This document shows positions 23,421 through 36,126 of a DNA stretch of 64,000 bases, one piece after another. The stretch covers positions 6,076,001 to 6,140,000 of the forward strand of contig OU612065.1 in assembly GCA_914767715.1 (NCBI GenBank), read 5' to 3'. Below the pieces are notes generated by a model. The model was given only the letters and a program-made list of their open reading frames with translations, had not been told where the DNA came from and did no database searches. The position numbers and the translations under genes were made by a program. Within the stretch, counting starts at the first letter, position 1. Each line of letters opens with the position of its first letter. The stretch is from Membranipora membranacea (lineage: Eukaryota; Bryozoa; Gymnolaemata; Cheilostomatida; Membraniporidae).

Positions 23421-25556
23421 AGCAACAAAATCAAACATTAAACATGAAAAGGCTGAGAAAGGCAGTTGTAAGGGAGAGAGAAGCAGAGATTGAGAGAGAG
23501 ATCAGCATCATCAAAAAATAAAAAATTTGACTCAAACAGAATGTACAAGGCTGTGAGAAATTTGGAAAGGATGAAGAAAAAGCAACCACTGCTGATACAA
23601 ACTGAAGATGGACTAACAGAAACAGAAGAGCAGATAAAAGTGATTGGAGAATACTGCCTGCCATAGAAGAGATAACACCTAAAGAGATGGAAAAACCTTT
23701 CACGGACACAGAGATCAAGAATGCGATAAAGAAGCTGAAGAATGGCAAAAGCCCCGGCATAGGCCAAGGCCATAAGATTCATATCCACCCTCAAAGGGAG
23801 GGATAGTGTGACCAGGGTGTGACAGAGGCTCGTGAAAAACTAGAATTAGAAACCCTAGCTGATAGGCGAACAAAAATAAGACATGCTCTGTTACTTCGCC
23901 TGCTGTCCCATGAGGAAAACAATGAATCGCTCACATCTGCTTACGATGAACTTATAAACGATAGACCTGCTAATGTTGCAGTTACCAGGGCAGTGACTCG
24001 GGGAGATCCCCCCACGATATATGCTAGCAAATCAGTGTATTATAACAGATTCTTACCAAAAACAGTTCGTGAGACCAAAGCAAAGCTGGGGTCACAGTGA
24101 TGACCTCAAACTTATATGAATGCTATGCAAAATAGTCGCAAGGCGACAGACCTGAATCACATGCTGGCTAAGGATTAAAATTAATGAGGCGTACCGCTTA
24201 CGCAATGTTCTAGTACGTGCTAAAGAAGAAGAGGTAAGAGGTAGACCAACTTAAAGCCGAACAACTAAAACATGGACCAACAACCGCCTTCAGCATAACC
24301 GCAGACATTCTAAATGAAGCAGCAAGAACAGGCTCATTCCCAGATGAAATTCGTCAAGGCATTCTCATACCAATACAGAAACCAGGGAAATCTAAAGGAC
24401 CACCAGCCCACCTCAGACCAGTAGTGCTCTTGTCAGGCAGAGGTACGATGGAACAATTATTCACCATGAAAATACTGGCAGAAAAAGCAGTGGCATCCAC
24501 AGACTACCACACCCACATACTGATGATGGATATGAGTAAGGCCTTCGACACAGTAAGGAGAAACACCATAATCCAAGACCACAAATCAATACTACAACAT
24601 GACGAACTCCATCTAATCAAAGCACGACGGGCAGATAGGACCACTATTCACCACGAATATTGGCACTCCCCAAGGTGACTGCCTCTCTCCCATACTATTC
24701 ACGCTATATCTGGCAAAAGCACTGAAGCGGAATGCCCCAATACCAAGTCTGGAGCACTCATATAGAAGGCCTATGCGTGATTCACCTGGTAGGAACACTC
24801 CGCTTCAGTACGCAGACGATATTTGCTGGATCGGTCTGAATAGTGCGGAAGGAGTACCATCTAGACTGGCAGAGAGGAATCTAAAGATCAACACAGAGAA
24901 GACAGAGGAATACGACATTTCAAGAAACGGAGATAGCACATGGAAGAAATGTAAATAACTCGGAACTCTATTAGACACACAAGCGGACATAAAGAGAAGG
25001 AAACAACTAGCAAATGGTACAATCAACCGAATCAAACCGATACTTAAAGATAGGAGACTGCAAATGGACATAAAACTGAGATCTTATGATGCCTATGTTA
25101 GCAGTGTCTTCCTATACAACAGCGAAACCTGGACACTCACACAGGGGAAAGAAGAGGAAGTAGATATATTCCATCGGCATCACATGAGGAACATACTGAA
25201 CATCAGATACCCGGACATAATCAGCAATAACGAACTATATGAAAAGACCAGGCAGAACAAATGGAGTGGAAGAATAGAGCAGCGGAGGCTTCGTTTCTAT
25301 GGGCATATCCTGAGATTGCCAGAAGAAACGCCGGTAAGATAAGCACTCCAGGAGTTCAGAACCCACGAGGAGCACCTAAACTAACCTGGCAGAAAGGATT
25401 GACAAAGACCTGACAAAGCGAGGTATTACCTCTCACCAGGTTGAGAAACTAGCCCAAGACCGCAAGGCTTGGAGGGTTATTGTAAGATCATAAAACAGCA
25501 TTCTGAGATGACACATGCGCTGAATAGAGTGATGTTTACTGATGATGATGATGATG
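23421..25556 (+). mobile_element. Decayed non-LTR (LINE-type) retrotransposon, reverse-transcriptase part
   Basis: Frames broken by stops and shifts together spell a LINE ORF2. Upstream there is a lysine-rich pre-RT region with a degenerate IKKLKNGKSPGI block (about 23720-23763). RT motifs follow: LIPIQKPGKSKGPPAHLRPV (about 24364-24423), MMDMSKAFDTVRRN (24523-24566) and the catalytic-site block YADDICW (about 24808-24830, YADD). The C-terminal region reads FLYNSETWTLT, HHMRNILNIRYPD and RRLRFYGHILRLPEET (25110-25340), then KLAQDRKAWR near 25450. It ends in a short tgatgatgatgatga tract (25539-25556), a usual LINE 3' end. No endonuclease domain is seen, so it is probably 5'-truncated and inactive. 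Families with this C-terminus include RTE- and CR1-like elements; I cannot choose between them. Confidence 0.8.
23800..24240 (+). mobile_element. Possible LINE 3'-end fragment inserted within the larger element
   Basis: The continuity of the host LINE (SPGI near 23762, then VDQLKAEQLKHGP from about 24251) is interrupted by 23763-24250. Inside is an open stretch (23819-24100) with LETLADRRTKIRHALLLRLL, then IYASKSVYYNRFLPKTVRET. This spacing resembles the C-terminal tail of another LINE group (a leucine-rich ERR region followed by Y-x-x-F-x-P-x-T). It is therefore most simply a nested insertion. Confidence 0.45.
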
Positions 25557-25851
25557 AAACATTGTGTACCCCAAACATCATCATCAGCCAGAAGATAGTA
25601 TAATTGTCTCAAAACTCCTCGGTTACAATACAATGGGCAACTAATATACAGTACTTCTTAATGATATCCAATCAAAGAGTAATCTTTTACTCTAATCCCA
25701 AGGAGTCTTTTGAAAGAGCAGATGAAAAATTATATCCAGATCCCCAGCTTTATTTATTGCCTTCTTGTTTACTAAATCTTTCATCAGACCAGGGAGAATG
25801 ATCAGGCTAATATGGCACTGAATTCATTTATCTTACAACATTATTACAGCT

Positions 25852-28800
25852 ATGCCTCCCAAGCCAAAACCTGCTGCAGTCAAGAAACCTGCTACTGGGG
25901 CTGCAAAAGCGCCTGCAAAAGCCGCATCAAACAAAGCTGTTGCAAAGAAAGCAACAGGCCCAGGTGAGTCATGATTTCGTGCACCTAACTTGGTTTTATC
26001 CATGTTCATTGGTTGGATGCCTTCTGCCTTAGAAATACCCTCTTGACAAGGAAAACTGCTACAATGCAATGCTTTAATTGAAGAATAACTACATTTGCAG
26101 GTAGTGGAGGTACACTCCTCCGTTCGAACAATACTATTGCTGTTGCTGACAAGTTGTTTTAACTATTTGAAAGATTTGTTCTCTTTGCCAATCTATAAAA
26201 TGCTTTGATCTGTGGGTCTTAGGTTTTATTACTAAGTTTATGTCAACAGGTAGACCACACAGAACTGCCTCAGTAAAATTGAACAAAAATTATTCAATGA
26301 AATTAGTCTTCGACTCTTGTCAGTATCCGACTAAACCATTATTTTTTTAATTCCTGAGCTTCAAATATTTTGGCCTGCTCTTGATGCTTAATAATAATAA
26401 TAATTTGAATCTAAAATATTTGCCCTCAGCAGGAGGCTTTGAAATAATTATCTGCAATTTTCCCTTTAGGCAGATAAGCAGAAGGTAGTGCAGATGCAGG
26501 GCAGAGGTTTTCTTGGCGCCCCGTTTTGGTCCTGTTAGTTTAAATACCTGGTTTACAAATGCCTAACATAAATGGACAGTAATCAGTGATTATTCGTGGT
26601 ATTAACTCCTGAGCCTTACCACTTCAGGCTTGCGTCAAACCTTATCGCCAAACCTTAAATTTACATGTATGATGAAATTTGTTGCTCAACACCATTTGAC
26701 TTCACATATTACCTCAATTTTAATTATACTTCTTATCATTCTGGTGTAATGCTGTGGTGAAAATGAATAAAAATGATTAATGTAATAGACAGTACACTAA
26801 CTAATAACAGGTAACGCTGTGACTATCAGCTGTAGGGCTAAACAGAATAGTTTGCTGTTAAACCCCCCTACCAATGCACATAAACAGTGGCACATGGTGC
26901 TAGTGCTGAGTAATCATAGCTTAGGCTGTCAAAATCTGACCTTTCCCAGACTTTGATAATCCCACATTATATTTTATTAGATAATACAAATATTTATGAT
27001 TCATACTGTTACAGTCAGTGACAAAATTAAATTTACAGCTGCCAAGAAGAGTGATCCAAAGACTAACAATGCAAAAGCAGTTGCTAAGCCTGCAGTTAAG
27101 AAATGGACAAAAGAAGATGAAGCTGCCGTAAAGATTCAAAGAACTGCCCGAGGTTTTATTGCTCGCCAATCTTTGAAAAAGATGAAGAAAGAGAAGGAAG
27201 ATTATGAGGAACTCATGGAAAAGCTGGAAAGAGAGGTATTACCTGGCTAGGCTCGAGCTCTCATGCTGATTTGATAGCTTACTATCCATATTGATTGGTA
27301 TTGGATAAGATTGGATAATTATCAATATGAGTAATCGCTGTTTGTGATGTATGCTTATTCAGGCCTGCATAGCGATTGCTCTCCAATACCAAAAGGAGGC
27401 AGAAGAGCAATCAAGAAAGCAAATGGAAGAGAGGAAGAGAAAAGCTGAAGAAAAAAAGAGGGTCAAGCGGATGTTGGAAGCAGGCTTTGATGGGGACTTG
27501 GATGAAATAAATGCTATTCTGAAAGAGGTACTACGCAGCAATGCCCTGTAATTGCTGTAATCTCTATTCTCAACCTCATTGTATGCCTCTTAATAATTTT
27601 TGCTGTGGTTGAACTAAGATTACAATATATATAATTTTAAACAAGTGCCTTGTGTACTATTTTATCAGGACACACAATAATAATCTATAGTGATGCTGAC
27701 GGCAAAAGGTTTGCATGCACTCAGCACCTAATGTGGGAGTCTGAGATTTTTTACTACTGATAATGCAAGTGCAGATATTTATATCTTGCAGGTTAAAGAT
27801 CTGGATAACAAGAGTGGTGTTGGGAATGATTTAATAGGAGAAGCTACGAGAGCCAAGCATCTTATGAATATGGTAGAATGTGAAGATGCTCATGGTAACA
27901 CTCCACTATCTGAAGCGTCCAGTGAGTATATATCACAATTCTCTGTGTCAAGTAAATCTGACTTCAATCTTTCAGATGAGCTATAGATAAACTATGCTTT
28001 GTTAAGACACTTTAAACTCTATTTTATCTATTTGTTGTATTATTCTTCTTATATTGGCCTTTCCACTTTTTCTTTTTTTGAAGTATATATTCTTTATTTT
28101 TATTCTTTGAGCGGGTTACACACTTTTTTAACTCACCTTGCCACAGCCACAGTGTGAAAATAAAAAAGTTGATCTTTGAACTAATTTATATTTTTGTTTC
28201 TTGACACTACCTGCATATTTCTTCAACAGGTGGTGGACATGCCGACACCGTCAAGTATTTGATGGAGTTGGGCGCAGATCCAAACTCGCGAGGCCAGTTT
28301 AATCGAACACCAATGTATAGAGCGGCATTTGCTGGACATTTGGATTGCTGTGAAGCACTACTTCTACATGGTGCAGACCCTAGGCTGTATGCAGAGGATG
28401 GGCAAACACCTGAAAATGTAAGCGTAAGAGCAGCTTGGTTGTCAAACTATGCCAAACATGTGAATCAAGGAGGCTATCTGCTCAAAAATCATGATGCAAT
28501 TAATGGGATAAACTGTTCTCCCTTTTGTGAGATAACGTTTTTTGGTCTACTGCAGATCAACCTTTTTACAGACGGAGCAGAATCGGAAATTGTAAACAGT
28601 CTTAATTACTCCTTTTCAGGTAGCTTCAATGGATGCAGTAAAAGAATTGTTTGGTGACTGGGATGTGTCTAAAACCGATGCACTCATGTCTAAAATTGAG
28701 ACTGAGAAGGAGAAACGTCGGGAACAGGAGAAGGCTAAACGGGAAGCAGAGATGAGCGAGATTGACCGCGAGCTAGAGGATGTTCAGAAAGAATATGATG

Positions 28801-30666
28801 CACATCAAAAAACGCTCAACTCCTTATACTGTGATCTAAATAAAAGAATTGATGAACATGACAATGCCCCTGCAATGGGTTTCGAGAAGCCAGAAATTAC
28901 ACTACAGGTAAAAATTGCAAAATCTCTTGTCACAATACAATTGTGATAATCTGAGCTGGTGGAACCTTGTTTAGATCATGTTTGGAGAAGTTCACGTCAT
29001 AACAGAGATTTGGAGTGTAGTAAAACCTAATTTAAACCAGAAATTTGAACTTGGACTCATCATTGAATGTTAGATATGAACATTGCTTTGGCTGCCCAGT
29101 TCACTTGACTGTTATATATTGGACTGTACCTCTCCTTTCCATGGTTTTATTGAAATCTGATTCATTGTAAAATGGTTCAGATGTATGCTTCTTTGTTGCT
29201 AATATGGAGTATTTCTGTATTACTCGTGGCTTAGTCGTGAGTGTTTAAGCAATTGATTTGTAGTCCATCAAAGATGCTGAAGATAAATTGGAAATTGCCA
29301 AAATAGACTATGAAAGATCAAAGGAAAAGATAAGACAGCTCAAGCTGAAGAAACAGGAGAAGGTGAAACAGGAAATACAGGCAGACGGTTTAGAGTTAGC
29401 TGGTGTACAGATCAACATCAGAGAGTTACATGATGTCCTCTTCAGAGATGTGGGAAACAAAATCAAAGATTCCGGAATGTAAGTTTGTCATGTGAAATCA
29501 TTTTGTAGTGGGGCTTGTCCATGGTTCTGAGGCTCCTATTTTGCCAATATTAACTAATCCCCCCCCCGCTATATGTACGTTCCAGTATATCTCATATTGT
29601 GGTTATTAGCGAGAAGCTTGTGTGATCTTGTTTACATGTTCAAACTGTGAGTTCAGTAAGTACTGTGCAAATTCTTCCCGCAATTATCGGGACAAAGCAA
29701 ATAGTTGTTAGTTACAAGTTATGAAGTTATGAGAATAATTCTTGAACATTTCTGGACACATTTTCTCTATTTGGTAAACCACTTTTAGGTGGCCGATGAT
29801 TATTGATCCAACAAATCAAGTTTCTACATTCTTGAGATATCAGGATACTAATTACCTAAATGCGCTGGCGCCTAAGAATATGGAGGCGGAAATTATCCGA
29901 CTAGCTGTTATTGGGGCCATCAGGTGAGAGACTGCTTCTGAGCATATGATGTAATTTCAGCAAATTTGGTTAACCAAGGATTTTTTCGTGTCTGACATGA
30001 AAAGTATTCAGTCTTATTCCTGTAAGAGGCTTAGATTCATTAATTTGGTGTCTGATTAGATCAGGTCAAAATATCGATTTCTCAATGCCGCCTCACGAGG
30101 GTACCATGGTCTGTTTTCTCTAATCTGTTGTTGGTAACCAACAGATTATTGTATTGAACTAGAAATCCTCTAATTGTTTGATGCACGTTATAGGTACGGG
30201 AAACCTTTAGTGGTGGATATGATGGAGGTGGACATGTACCAGACTGTGTCAGATAGAATGGATGAAGTTTTACTAGGACTTCTCAGCATGATCATGGATA
30301 AATCTATTCTCAATGAGGAGAAGTATGTTATATTATATTGTAATTTACTGCTTATAGTCAATAATTTCTCAGTTGAACACTCTGCTAGAGCTGTCAAAGA
30401 TTTGATGAAAATCCGATGTCATTTTTTTTACCGTATGACATAGCGTCTCAGTGAGAGATGAACGGGATGAAATTTGGATTTAAATATTTCTCAATTTCAG
30501 CTATCTAAAACTGGTAAAACCATCAGATGGAGATGCATATTTGAAACAGAACTTCAATGGCATGAGACTTGACTGCTTCAAGCTCTTTATCCTCACGAAG
30601 AATATCTTCCCATCTGACCACCTGATGGATAATACCTATGTGATTCGTCTTCACATTCCAGAGTGA
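25852..30666 (+). CDS. IQANK1: IQ motif and ankyrin repeat protein with dynein-AAA5-like C-terminus
   Basis: A complete model of about 574 residues. Exons: 25852-25963, 27039-27235, 27363-27527, 27792-27921, 28230-28417, 28620-28907, 29264-29478, 29789-29923, 30194-30322, 30501-30666; all phases agree. Order of parts: a Lys/Ala/Pro-rich start (MPPKPKPAAVKKPATG), an IQ motif near residues 66-84 (KIQRTARGFIARQSLKKM, expected to bind calmodulin), a charged coiled coil, ankyrin repeats about 160-265 (HGNTPLSEAS, GADPNSRGQFNRTPMYRAAF, GHLDCCEALLLHGADP), a second coiled coil 265-420, and a C-terminal region about 430-574 with WPMIIDP, AIRYGKPLVVDMME and FKLFILTKN. That last part has the same order of motifs as the AAA5 region of dynein heavy chains. 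Function of the family is poorly known; an axonemal role is only an inference. The ATG directly follows an acceptor (attacag), so a 5' UTR exon lies upstream. AATAAA near 31102 may be its poly(A) signal. Confidence 0.88.
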
Positions 30667-32870
30667 GATTGGTCTTGGAAAAAGTCTGATTTGTGAAAAG
30701 TCAGTTTCTTTCAACCAGTCAAATTAAGATAAAAACAATCATTGACTAGTTTTACAAAAGTATTACAAAATGGTTCGACTGAACAACTTAATCAAAAATC
30801 TCATTTTATTGAATTTCACTTTATTAGAACTTACTATTTAGTAAGTTACTTTCTCATAGATAGAGTGACGCTTGCGTTCTTTCTTATTTAGATGCATGTC
30901 AGTTTATTTGTCTTCCGTTTTAGAACTTGTTATTCGTTATCACATAGCAGCTTTTATTTGCCTCTATGTGACTCTTTGAGGCATAGACTTTTCCTATGTA
31001 CATCTTCTGATCTGTCTCTGTATGCTCACAAAACTAGCTACTTCCTGCCGATATCAAGCAATCTGTGATCTTTCAAAAAAGTTCCGTCCAGTTATTTTTG
31101 AATAAATAAATCAGCACAGGTTATATCATTGAGTTTTTATTTATGTATAAAGTAGTAATCTTAAGTCCTAACTAGAGAGCAGATCACATTGAGTTTTAAC
31201 ACTCCTACCTACTTTGCCCATATGCCAACCGGCAAAAAACATTGAATTAGTGAATGTGTGCTATGATGCTTCCGGAACGGTTTATCTCCTTTTTTATCAT
31301 TTGGTGTTGAAATTCTATTATTTTCTATTATGTTGTCCCATTGTCCCAATCAGTTGTAAAAGAATTGAAATGAAGGTATTTGGACATCTGGTAAAAAATA
31401 AGTAGTATTCTGTGAGTATCTGAGTGCACTAATTTTACTAATACTCATGTATCAGTTGCCTTGAAAGTCTGGACTTACTATAAGCATAATAAAATAATTA
31501 CACTGTGCTAGTTTTTTTTTTTTTAATACTTTATTTGGCAGTCTAAATCATTTTGGGCAAAATGTTTTACATTTTAGTTCTACAAAATGTGCACAAGACA
31601 TAGCCACTTATTGATCCAAATTCAACACAAATTCCCTTCCAGCAAACAACCTCAATTTGCCTTATCGCCATAGTGAAAAAGGAAAACAATTTCTTTTCCC
31701 TGATAATTTTATTTTCATTACCATGTTTCCATTGCAATTCAAAAGTTCCCCTTTATATAATATTTTATATGTGCCCTCCCTTCTCTTTACCTCATGAAGG
31801 CTAATCTGACAGGTGAATGATGCAGCTAAATTGCCGCATAGACCTTGCAATGCAAGATTAGCTTCAGCAGGGCCAATAATTTAGTACATGAAAACTTATG
31901 AACAAAAGTCGCAGCACGGAACTGCAAGAATAACTTCAAGCCGTGGGAGGGTCAATGCAAAGACGAAGATTTTGGATGTTTTAAAACCATAGCATCATTT
32001 TTCGTTCACTTTTCCTTTGTCAGCGTTTTTTGCAATTAGCTGCCTACTGTGCAACATTATGTCAGGTTAAAATTTACCATTGGGATAAGCATGAAAAACT
32101 GTACCGGAAACAACATACTGTCAAGCTTTTTCCACCCAATTTCGTAAGTTACAGACTTAAAACATCGAAATGTTTTTGTTGCCGACACAGTGTAAATTTG
32201 ATCGCAATCATTTATATTATAGATTAAAAAACTATGTGGAGAGAGGACCTTGTTTTTGACTCTATGCCAGAGGATTAAATATGCAAACTAGTTGTTTTCC
32301 TTATTTCTGTCAATGTTTTATTATTCCTTTTAGGATAATAATCACTGCCAATTATCAAATAATAAAAATTGCTATGTCAGCAATGAGCAATGTTAATCAT
32401 CTCCTCTGTGAAAATCATGCTCTGGCTTGTGACCTGAAATACATGACTGGTTTGGCTAACCTGGCCGCAGCGCTTAAACGCTTGAATAACCTTCATGAAA
32501 ACAATCAGCGGTGTCATGCTGTGTTCAGCGACAGCACACAGCACTGGAATGAAAAGAAAACAATAAACTGCCAAATAAAATTGCGTAACAAACTTTGATC
32601 ATGCTGGTTTTGTTCTGAGTTTGCACGACTCAGCATTACTAATACCTAATATCATGACTAAACGCTTATTATCGACCAATTCAATTTGTCAATAGCAACA
32701 CTGATAAGTCTTTGACTACAGCGGCATTGTGCATGAATACTATACTATGTATGCATGCAATACACTTACCAAGCACATTGAGAGTGCTATTGATAGAACG
32801 GAGCTATAAATTCTGCACACTCACTTGGTAAATCACTTACATCAAAGTTCCAAACAGTACCGAGGAAATC
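30667..32870. other. Spacer between the IQANK1-like gene and its short relative
   Basis: No convincing coding exon is seen. It contains a T-run followed by taatactttatttggcagtc (31512-31543), which resembles 1824-1858, plus two open frames (32030-32227 and 32281-32598) without codon or homology support. A poly(A)-type signal for the upstream gene lies near 31102. Confidence 0.45.
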
Positions 32871-34511
32871 ATGCCTCCAAAGCAACCTGCTAAAAAGGGC
32901 GTAGCAGCCAAGAAGTCTAGTGGGGGTGCAGCCTCAAAACCTGCAGCCAGTAAATCTGGAGCAGCTAAAGGCGCAGCAGCAAAACCAGCTGCAGAAGCAA
33001 AACCGGCAGAACCAGGTGAGGTTAAAATTTTAACTAAGAATGGCATCTTGCAACACTTAACAATGATCCTTTTGCTCCTAGGATGTTTGCAAAGCTCAAT
33101 ATGCTCATATATATTACCTTGCAGGCGCTGTGATGACAAAGTTATCAGTGCGGTGTGTGCTGTCCGCGCAGTTGTGTGGTCAGCTACCAGAAACATTGAC
33201 CCGGTAGGTTTTGTCATATTGGTTATCAACTGTGATATTTTTTCCGATCGCTTATCTCAATCAGCTATCATATTTTACATATTCCTCCAACATTCAGGTT
33301 ACTCAGCCTGCATAGATCTGTACATTTTTGTATCTTAACATTCATGTGACCATGCACTTTTTGCAGCTGTCGTAATTAAAGACAAGCCTGATCTCACCAC
33401 CGATTTGAAAGGCGCAGTGGGTGCATTAATGGGAGAGGGTTCCCCTCTAGCTAAAGTAAACAAGTAAGTACATTTTAGTTGCTCGGGACATAGTGTAGTG
33501 TCATTGATGTTCAAAGATTATGTGTTGGATCACGCTAATGCACAGGATCAGGCCACTCTTGCTCCTCATTATATTTTTTTGCATGTGTGTGATCCTTGAT
33601 CGGTCAACCTGGTAATCCTCTTTCTACCCCGAACCCTGACCATTGTTGGTCCCAGCTAAGTTATCTGTCTGCGTTGATCAGCAATAGATATAAAAGCATT
33701 GGTTTTTTTCAGGTCAGCTCTTGTCATTGACCCTACAGAGAAGATAGCAACTTTCATGAAATACCGGGACGCAAACTGTCTTACAGCTGTTTCACCAGAT
33801 GACTGCATTCCCGAGAAAATCAGGCTGGCCTTAATAGGAGGTATCCGCTATGGTAAACCAGTAGTGATCGATGTGATGGACAATCCCAAAATGATGAATC
33901 ATATCGGTACAATGATGGAGGAGATAACTCCCGGACTTCTTAACATGATATACGATCAGAGTATACGAGAGGAAGAAAAGTAGGTTATGAATTGAGGCTG
34001 CCATAACATATTAGTAATATGAGCGGCAAGTTTTCTCACTTTGTTCTGGTGTCAGTGGAGTGCTGTATTGCAGTACCAACGCTTGTCATTTCCCTGCCAG
34101 CAAAAGGGCGTGAATACGTCGCGTTTGCTCTTTATTTTTTTTCATGGTGTTGACCCCGATCACAATGCAATACAATACAATGATTGATAACCAGATGTGT
34201 TAACAAGGTAGATGACCTATATAGTGTTGTAGGGGTGGGAGATAAAATGGTGCTGAAAGCAAGTGAAATACAGTACATTTCCAATGCTGAACGGTTATTG
34301 CAACTGCGATGGAACAGTATATAATTTTCACCTTATTGATTGCAGCTATATGAAGATGGTGAAGGAAGTTGATGGAAAGGAATACGATATATACAGCTTC
34401 TCACCAGAACGAACAAAGGAGTTCAATCTCATAATTGTAACAAGCACACCATTTGCTACTATAGCTGATCCGCATCTTGTGGCTAGGACATATGTCATCA
34501 GTATTGAATAA
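32871..34511 (+). CDS. Short dynein-AAA5-like domain protein, relative of the IQANK1-like gene
   Basis: A complete model of about 224 residues in four exons: 32871-33015, 33367-33463, 33713-33979, 34346-34511, phases 1, 2, 2. The N-terminus MPPKQPAKKGVAAKKSSGG mirrors the Lys/Ala-rich start of the gene upstream. The IQ motif, ankyrin repeats and coiled coils are absent. The rest parallels the upstream gene's C-terminus: ALVIDPTEKIATFMKYRDAN, IRYGKPVVIDVMD, IREEENYMKMV and FNLIIVTSTPF. The last exon is 166 nt in both genes with the same phase, which supports common descent by local duplication. Where the upstream gene has two exons (135 and 129 nt) this one has a single 267-nt exon, so an intron was gained or lost. 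There is no Walker A motif, so it is not an active ATPase by sequence. Confidence 0.8.
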
Positions 34512-35455
34512 TTTTGTTTTTACAATGGTGGCAATATGGTACGGCTGTTGTTAAACATTACTAATTTTAAACTGTTTGTGAAGTCATTAACTATTCTCAA
34601 ATCTGCTAACTCCGAACCAAATGGTATAAACTGTTTTTTTTTATATCTTTGAAACATAATCCGTCCAGCTTATTACCAGAGGTTTAATTAAAAAAACTGG
34701 TAATTTTTTATAGTATGTTGTAATTTCCCCACACAAGGTTTGGACCAATTACTATTTTAAGAAGTCAAAGAATTAAGTTACTGAAAAACTAACTAAATCA
34801 TTCATTGATCAATCTGAGCAGGGAGAATTCTCCCTGATCTGAGTCAATAGCATGCATAAATGCCGGAAATCCAGAAGAATCCCACTTTTTCGACAATATT
34901 GAGACTTGTGAGTTATTTTAGGAGAAAGATAGCTGATTACATATTTTGATAATTATGTGTTTAGTTCTTTCCATTATTTATTAGTTTCAATTAATGTAAT
35001 AATATATACTCGGGTAGCATAAACAATAACATAATTAAGCAAATTAGGGATATTTAAATGAGATATGTCAGGATGCCCGTCGCACGCAGACATGTATTCA
35101 TTTTGTGTCAAAATATGGTTATGTTAGAATCCATTGAGCATTTGAAATGAAATGCCTCCAGAATGTCAGACTTTTGACTTTTAGTTGCTACAATCTTTCT
35201 CTGACGGGAGGGCACTAAGCACTACAGCACGCTTGGTCATAATTTTCAAGACATGTATAGAGATATGGGTTATCTTTTCTTGTCTTTATACAGCCTTTAT
35301 ACCAGGGAGGCCTCCCTGTTTATACTGCTTTATAGAATCAATTATGTGTATTTACAGGAGTTGTCCTCTGCTATAAATGTTATTACGGTGCTTTAGGAAA
35401 ACTTTTGGGCTACTTGCAGGTAGTTATATCCATGGACATACTTTTACAAGTCTCT

Positions 35456-35511
35456 CATTCTGCGCATGCTCAGCTCTGGGCATGCCCAGTCAGATCACGA
35501 GAGTCAGTATG
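35456..35511. mobile_element. 56-bp internally deleted miniature transposon
   Basis: The sequence starts cattctgcgcatgctc and ends cacgagagtcagtatg. It is flanked on both sides by the direct repeat caagtctct (35447-35455 and 35512-35520), a target-site duplication of 8-9 bp. Its left 29 and right 27 bases match the two ends of the 364-bp element at 43679-44042, joined at a catg shared by both breakpoints. Confidence 0.75.
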
Positions 35512-36022
35512 CAAGTCTCTTGCCTGCAATAAACTTACATTATAGCAAATTTAACAAATTACCCGCGAAAATCTCACGTGCTAGATTTGTTTTCATGAGA
35601 ACAGAGTTGGTTATGAAACATTTGATTTGGGGCATGGAGCAAACAATTGACTAGTTCATTCAGGGAGAATTCTCTCTGGTTCATTGGAGCAAATATTCTG
35701 ACAATCCTGATGCAGTTGGTGAGTGAGAATAACTATTACTAAAGTTTGAATGTACAATATGATATAATAACATATATGAAAAATCCAAGCATTGATTGAT
35801 TCAAGGAGAACTCTTTTTGATTGATTCACACCAACCAGACGACTCATCTGTGACATTTTTACATCAGAATCAATTCTTCAAAAGGTTTGTTAAATGTCAA
35901 AGAGGTAATCTTACTCACTGAGCCCCCCAGAATTGTGTGCATAATATTTAAGTATACATATGCAACACTCATGTGGTTCTCAACACTGCACTGTAACAGC
36001 AGGGCAGTGATTATAAGTTATG

Positions 36023-36126
36023 CATGGGCCCCTGGGACTTACATATCTTTACTTTGCCAATGCCAATGTGGGTGGTTGATACTGGACATTGGCGAAGTAA
36101 AGACATGTAAGTCCCAGGGGCCCATG
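36023..36126. mobile_element. 104-bp hAT-like hairpin miniature transposon
   Basis: A near-perfect palindrome beginning catgggcccctgggactta and ending taagtcccaggggcccatg. The 8-bp direct repeat aagttatg sits immediately on each side (36015-36022, 36127-36134). The 8-bp duplication and the CA...TG ends fit the hAT superfamily. A related hairpin lies at 44843-44950. Confidence 0.85.

Noticed and set aside
23431-23794. Minus-strand hydrophobic open frames suggesting a membrane protein
   Set aside because: They are antisense to the lysine- and glutamate-rich LINE coding sequence, which reads as hydrophobic on the opposite strand.
32030-32598. Two small open frames between the IQANK1-like gene and its relative
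   Set aside because: No splice support, no recognisable motif, and composition like the surrounding spacer.
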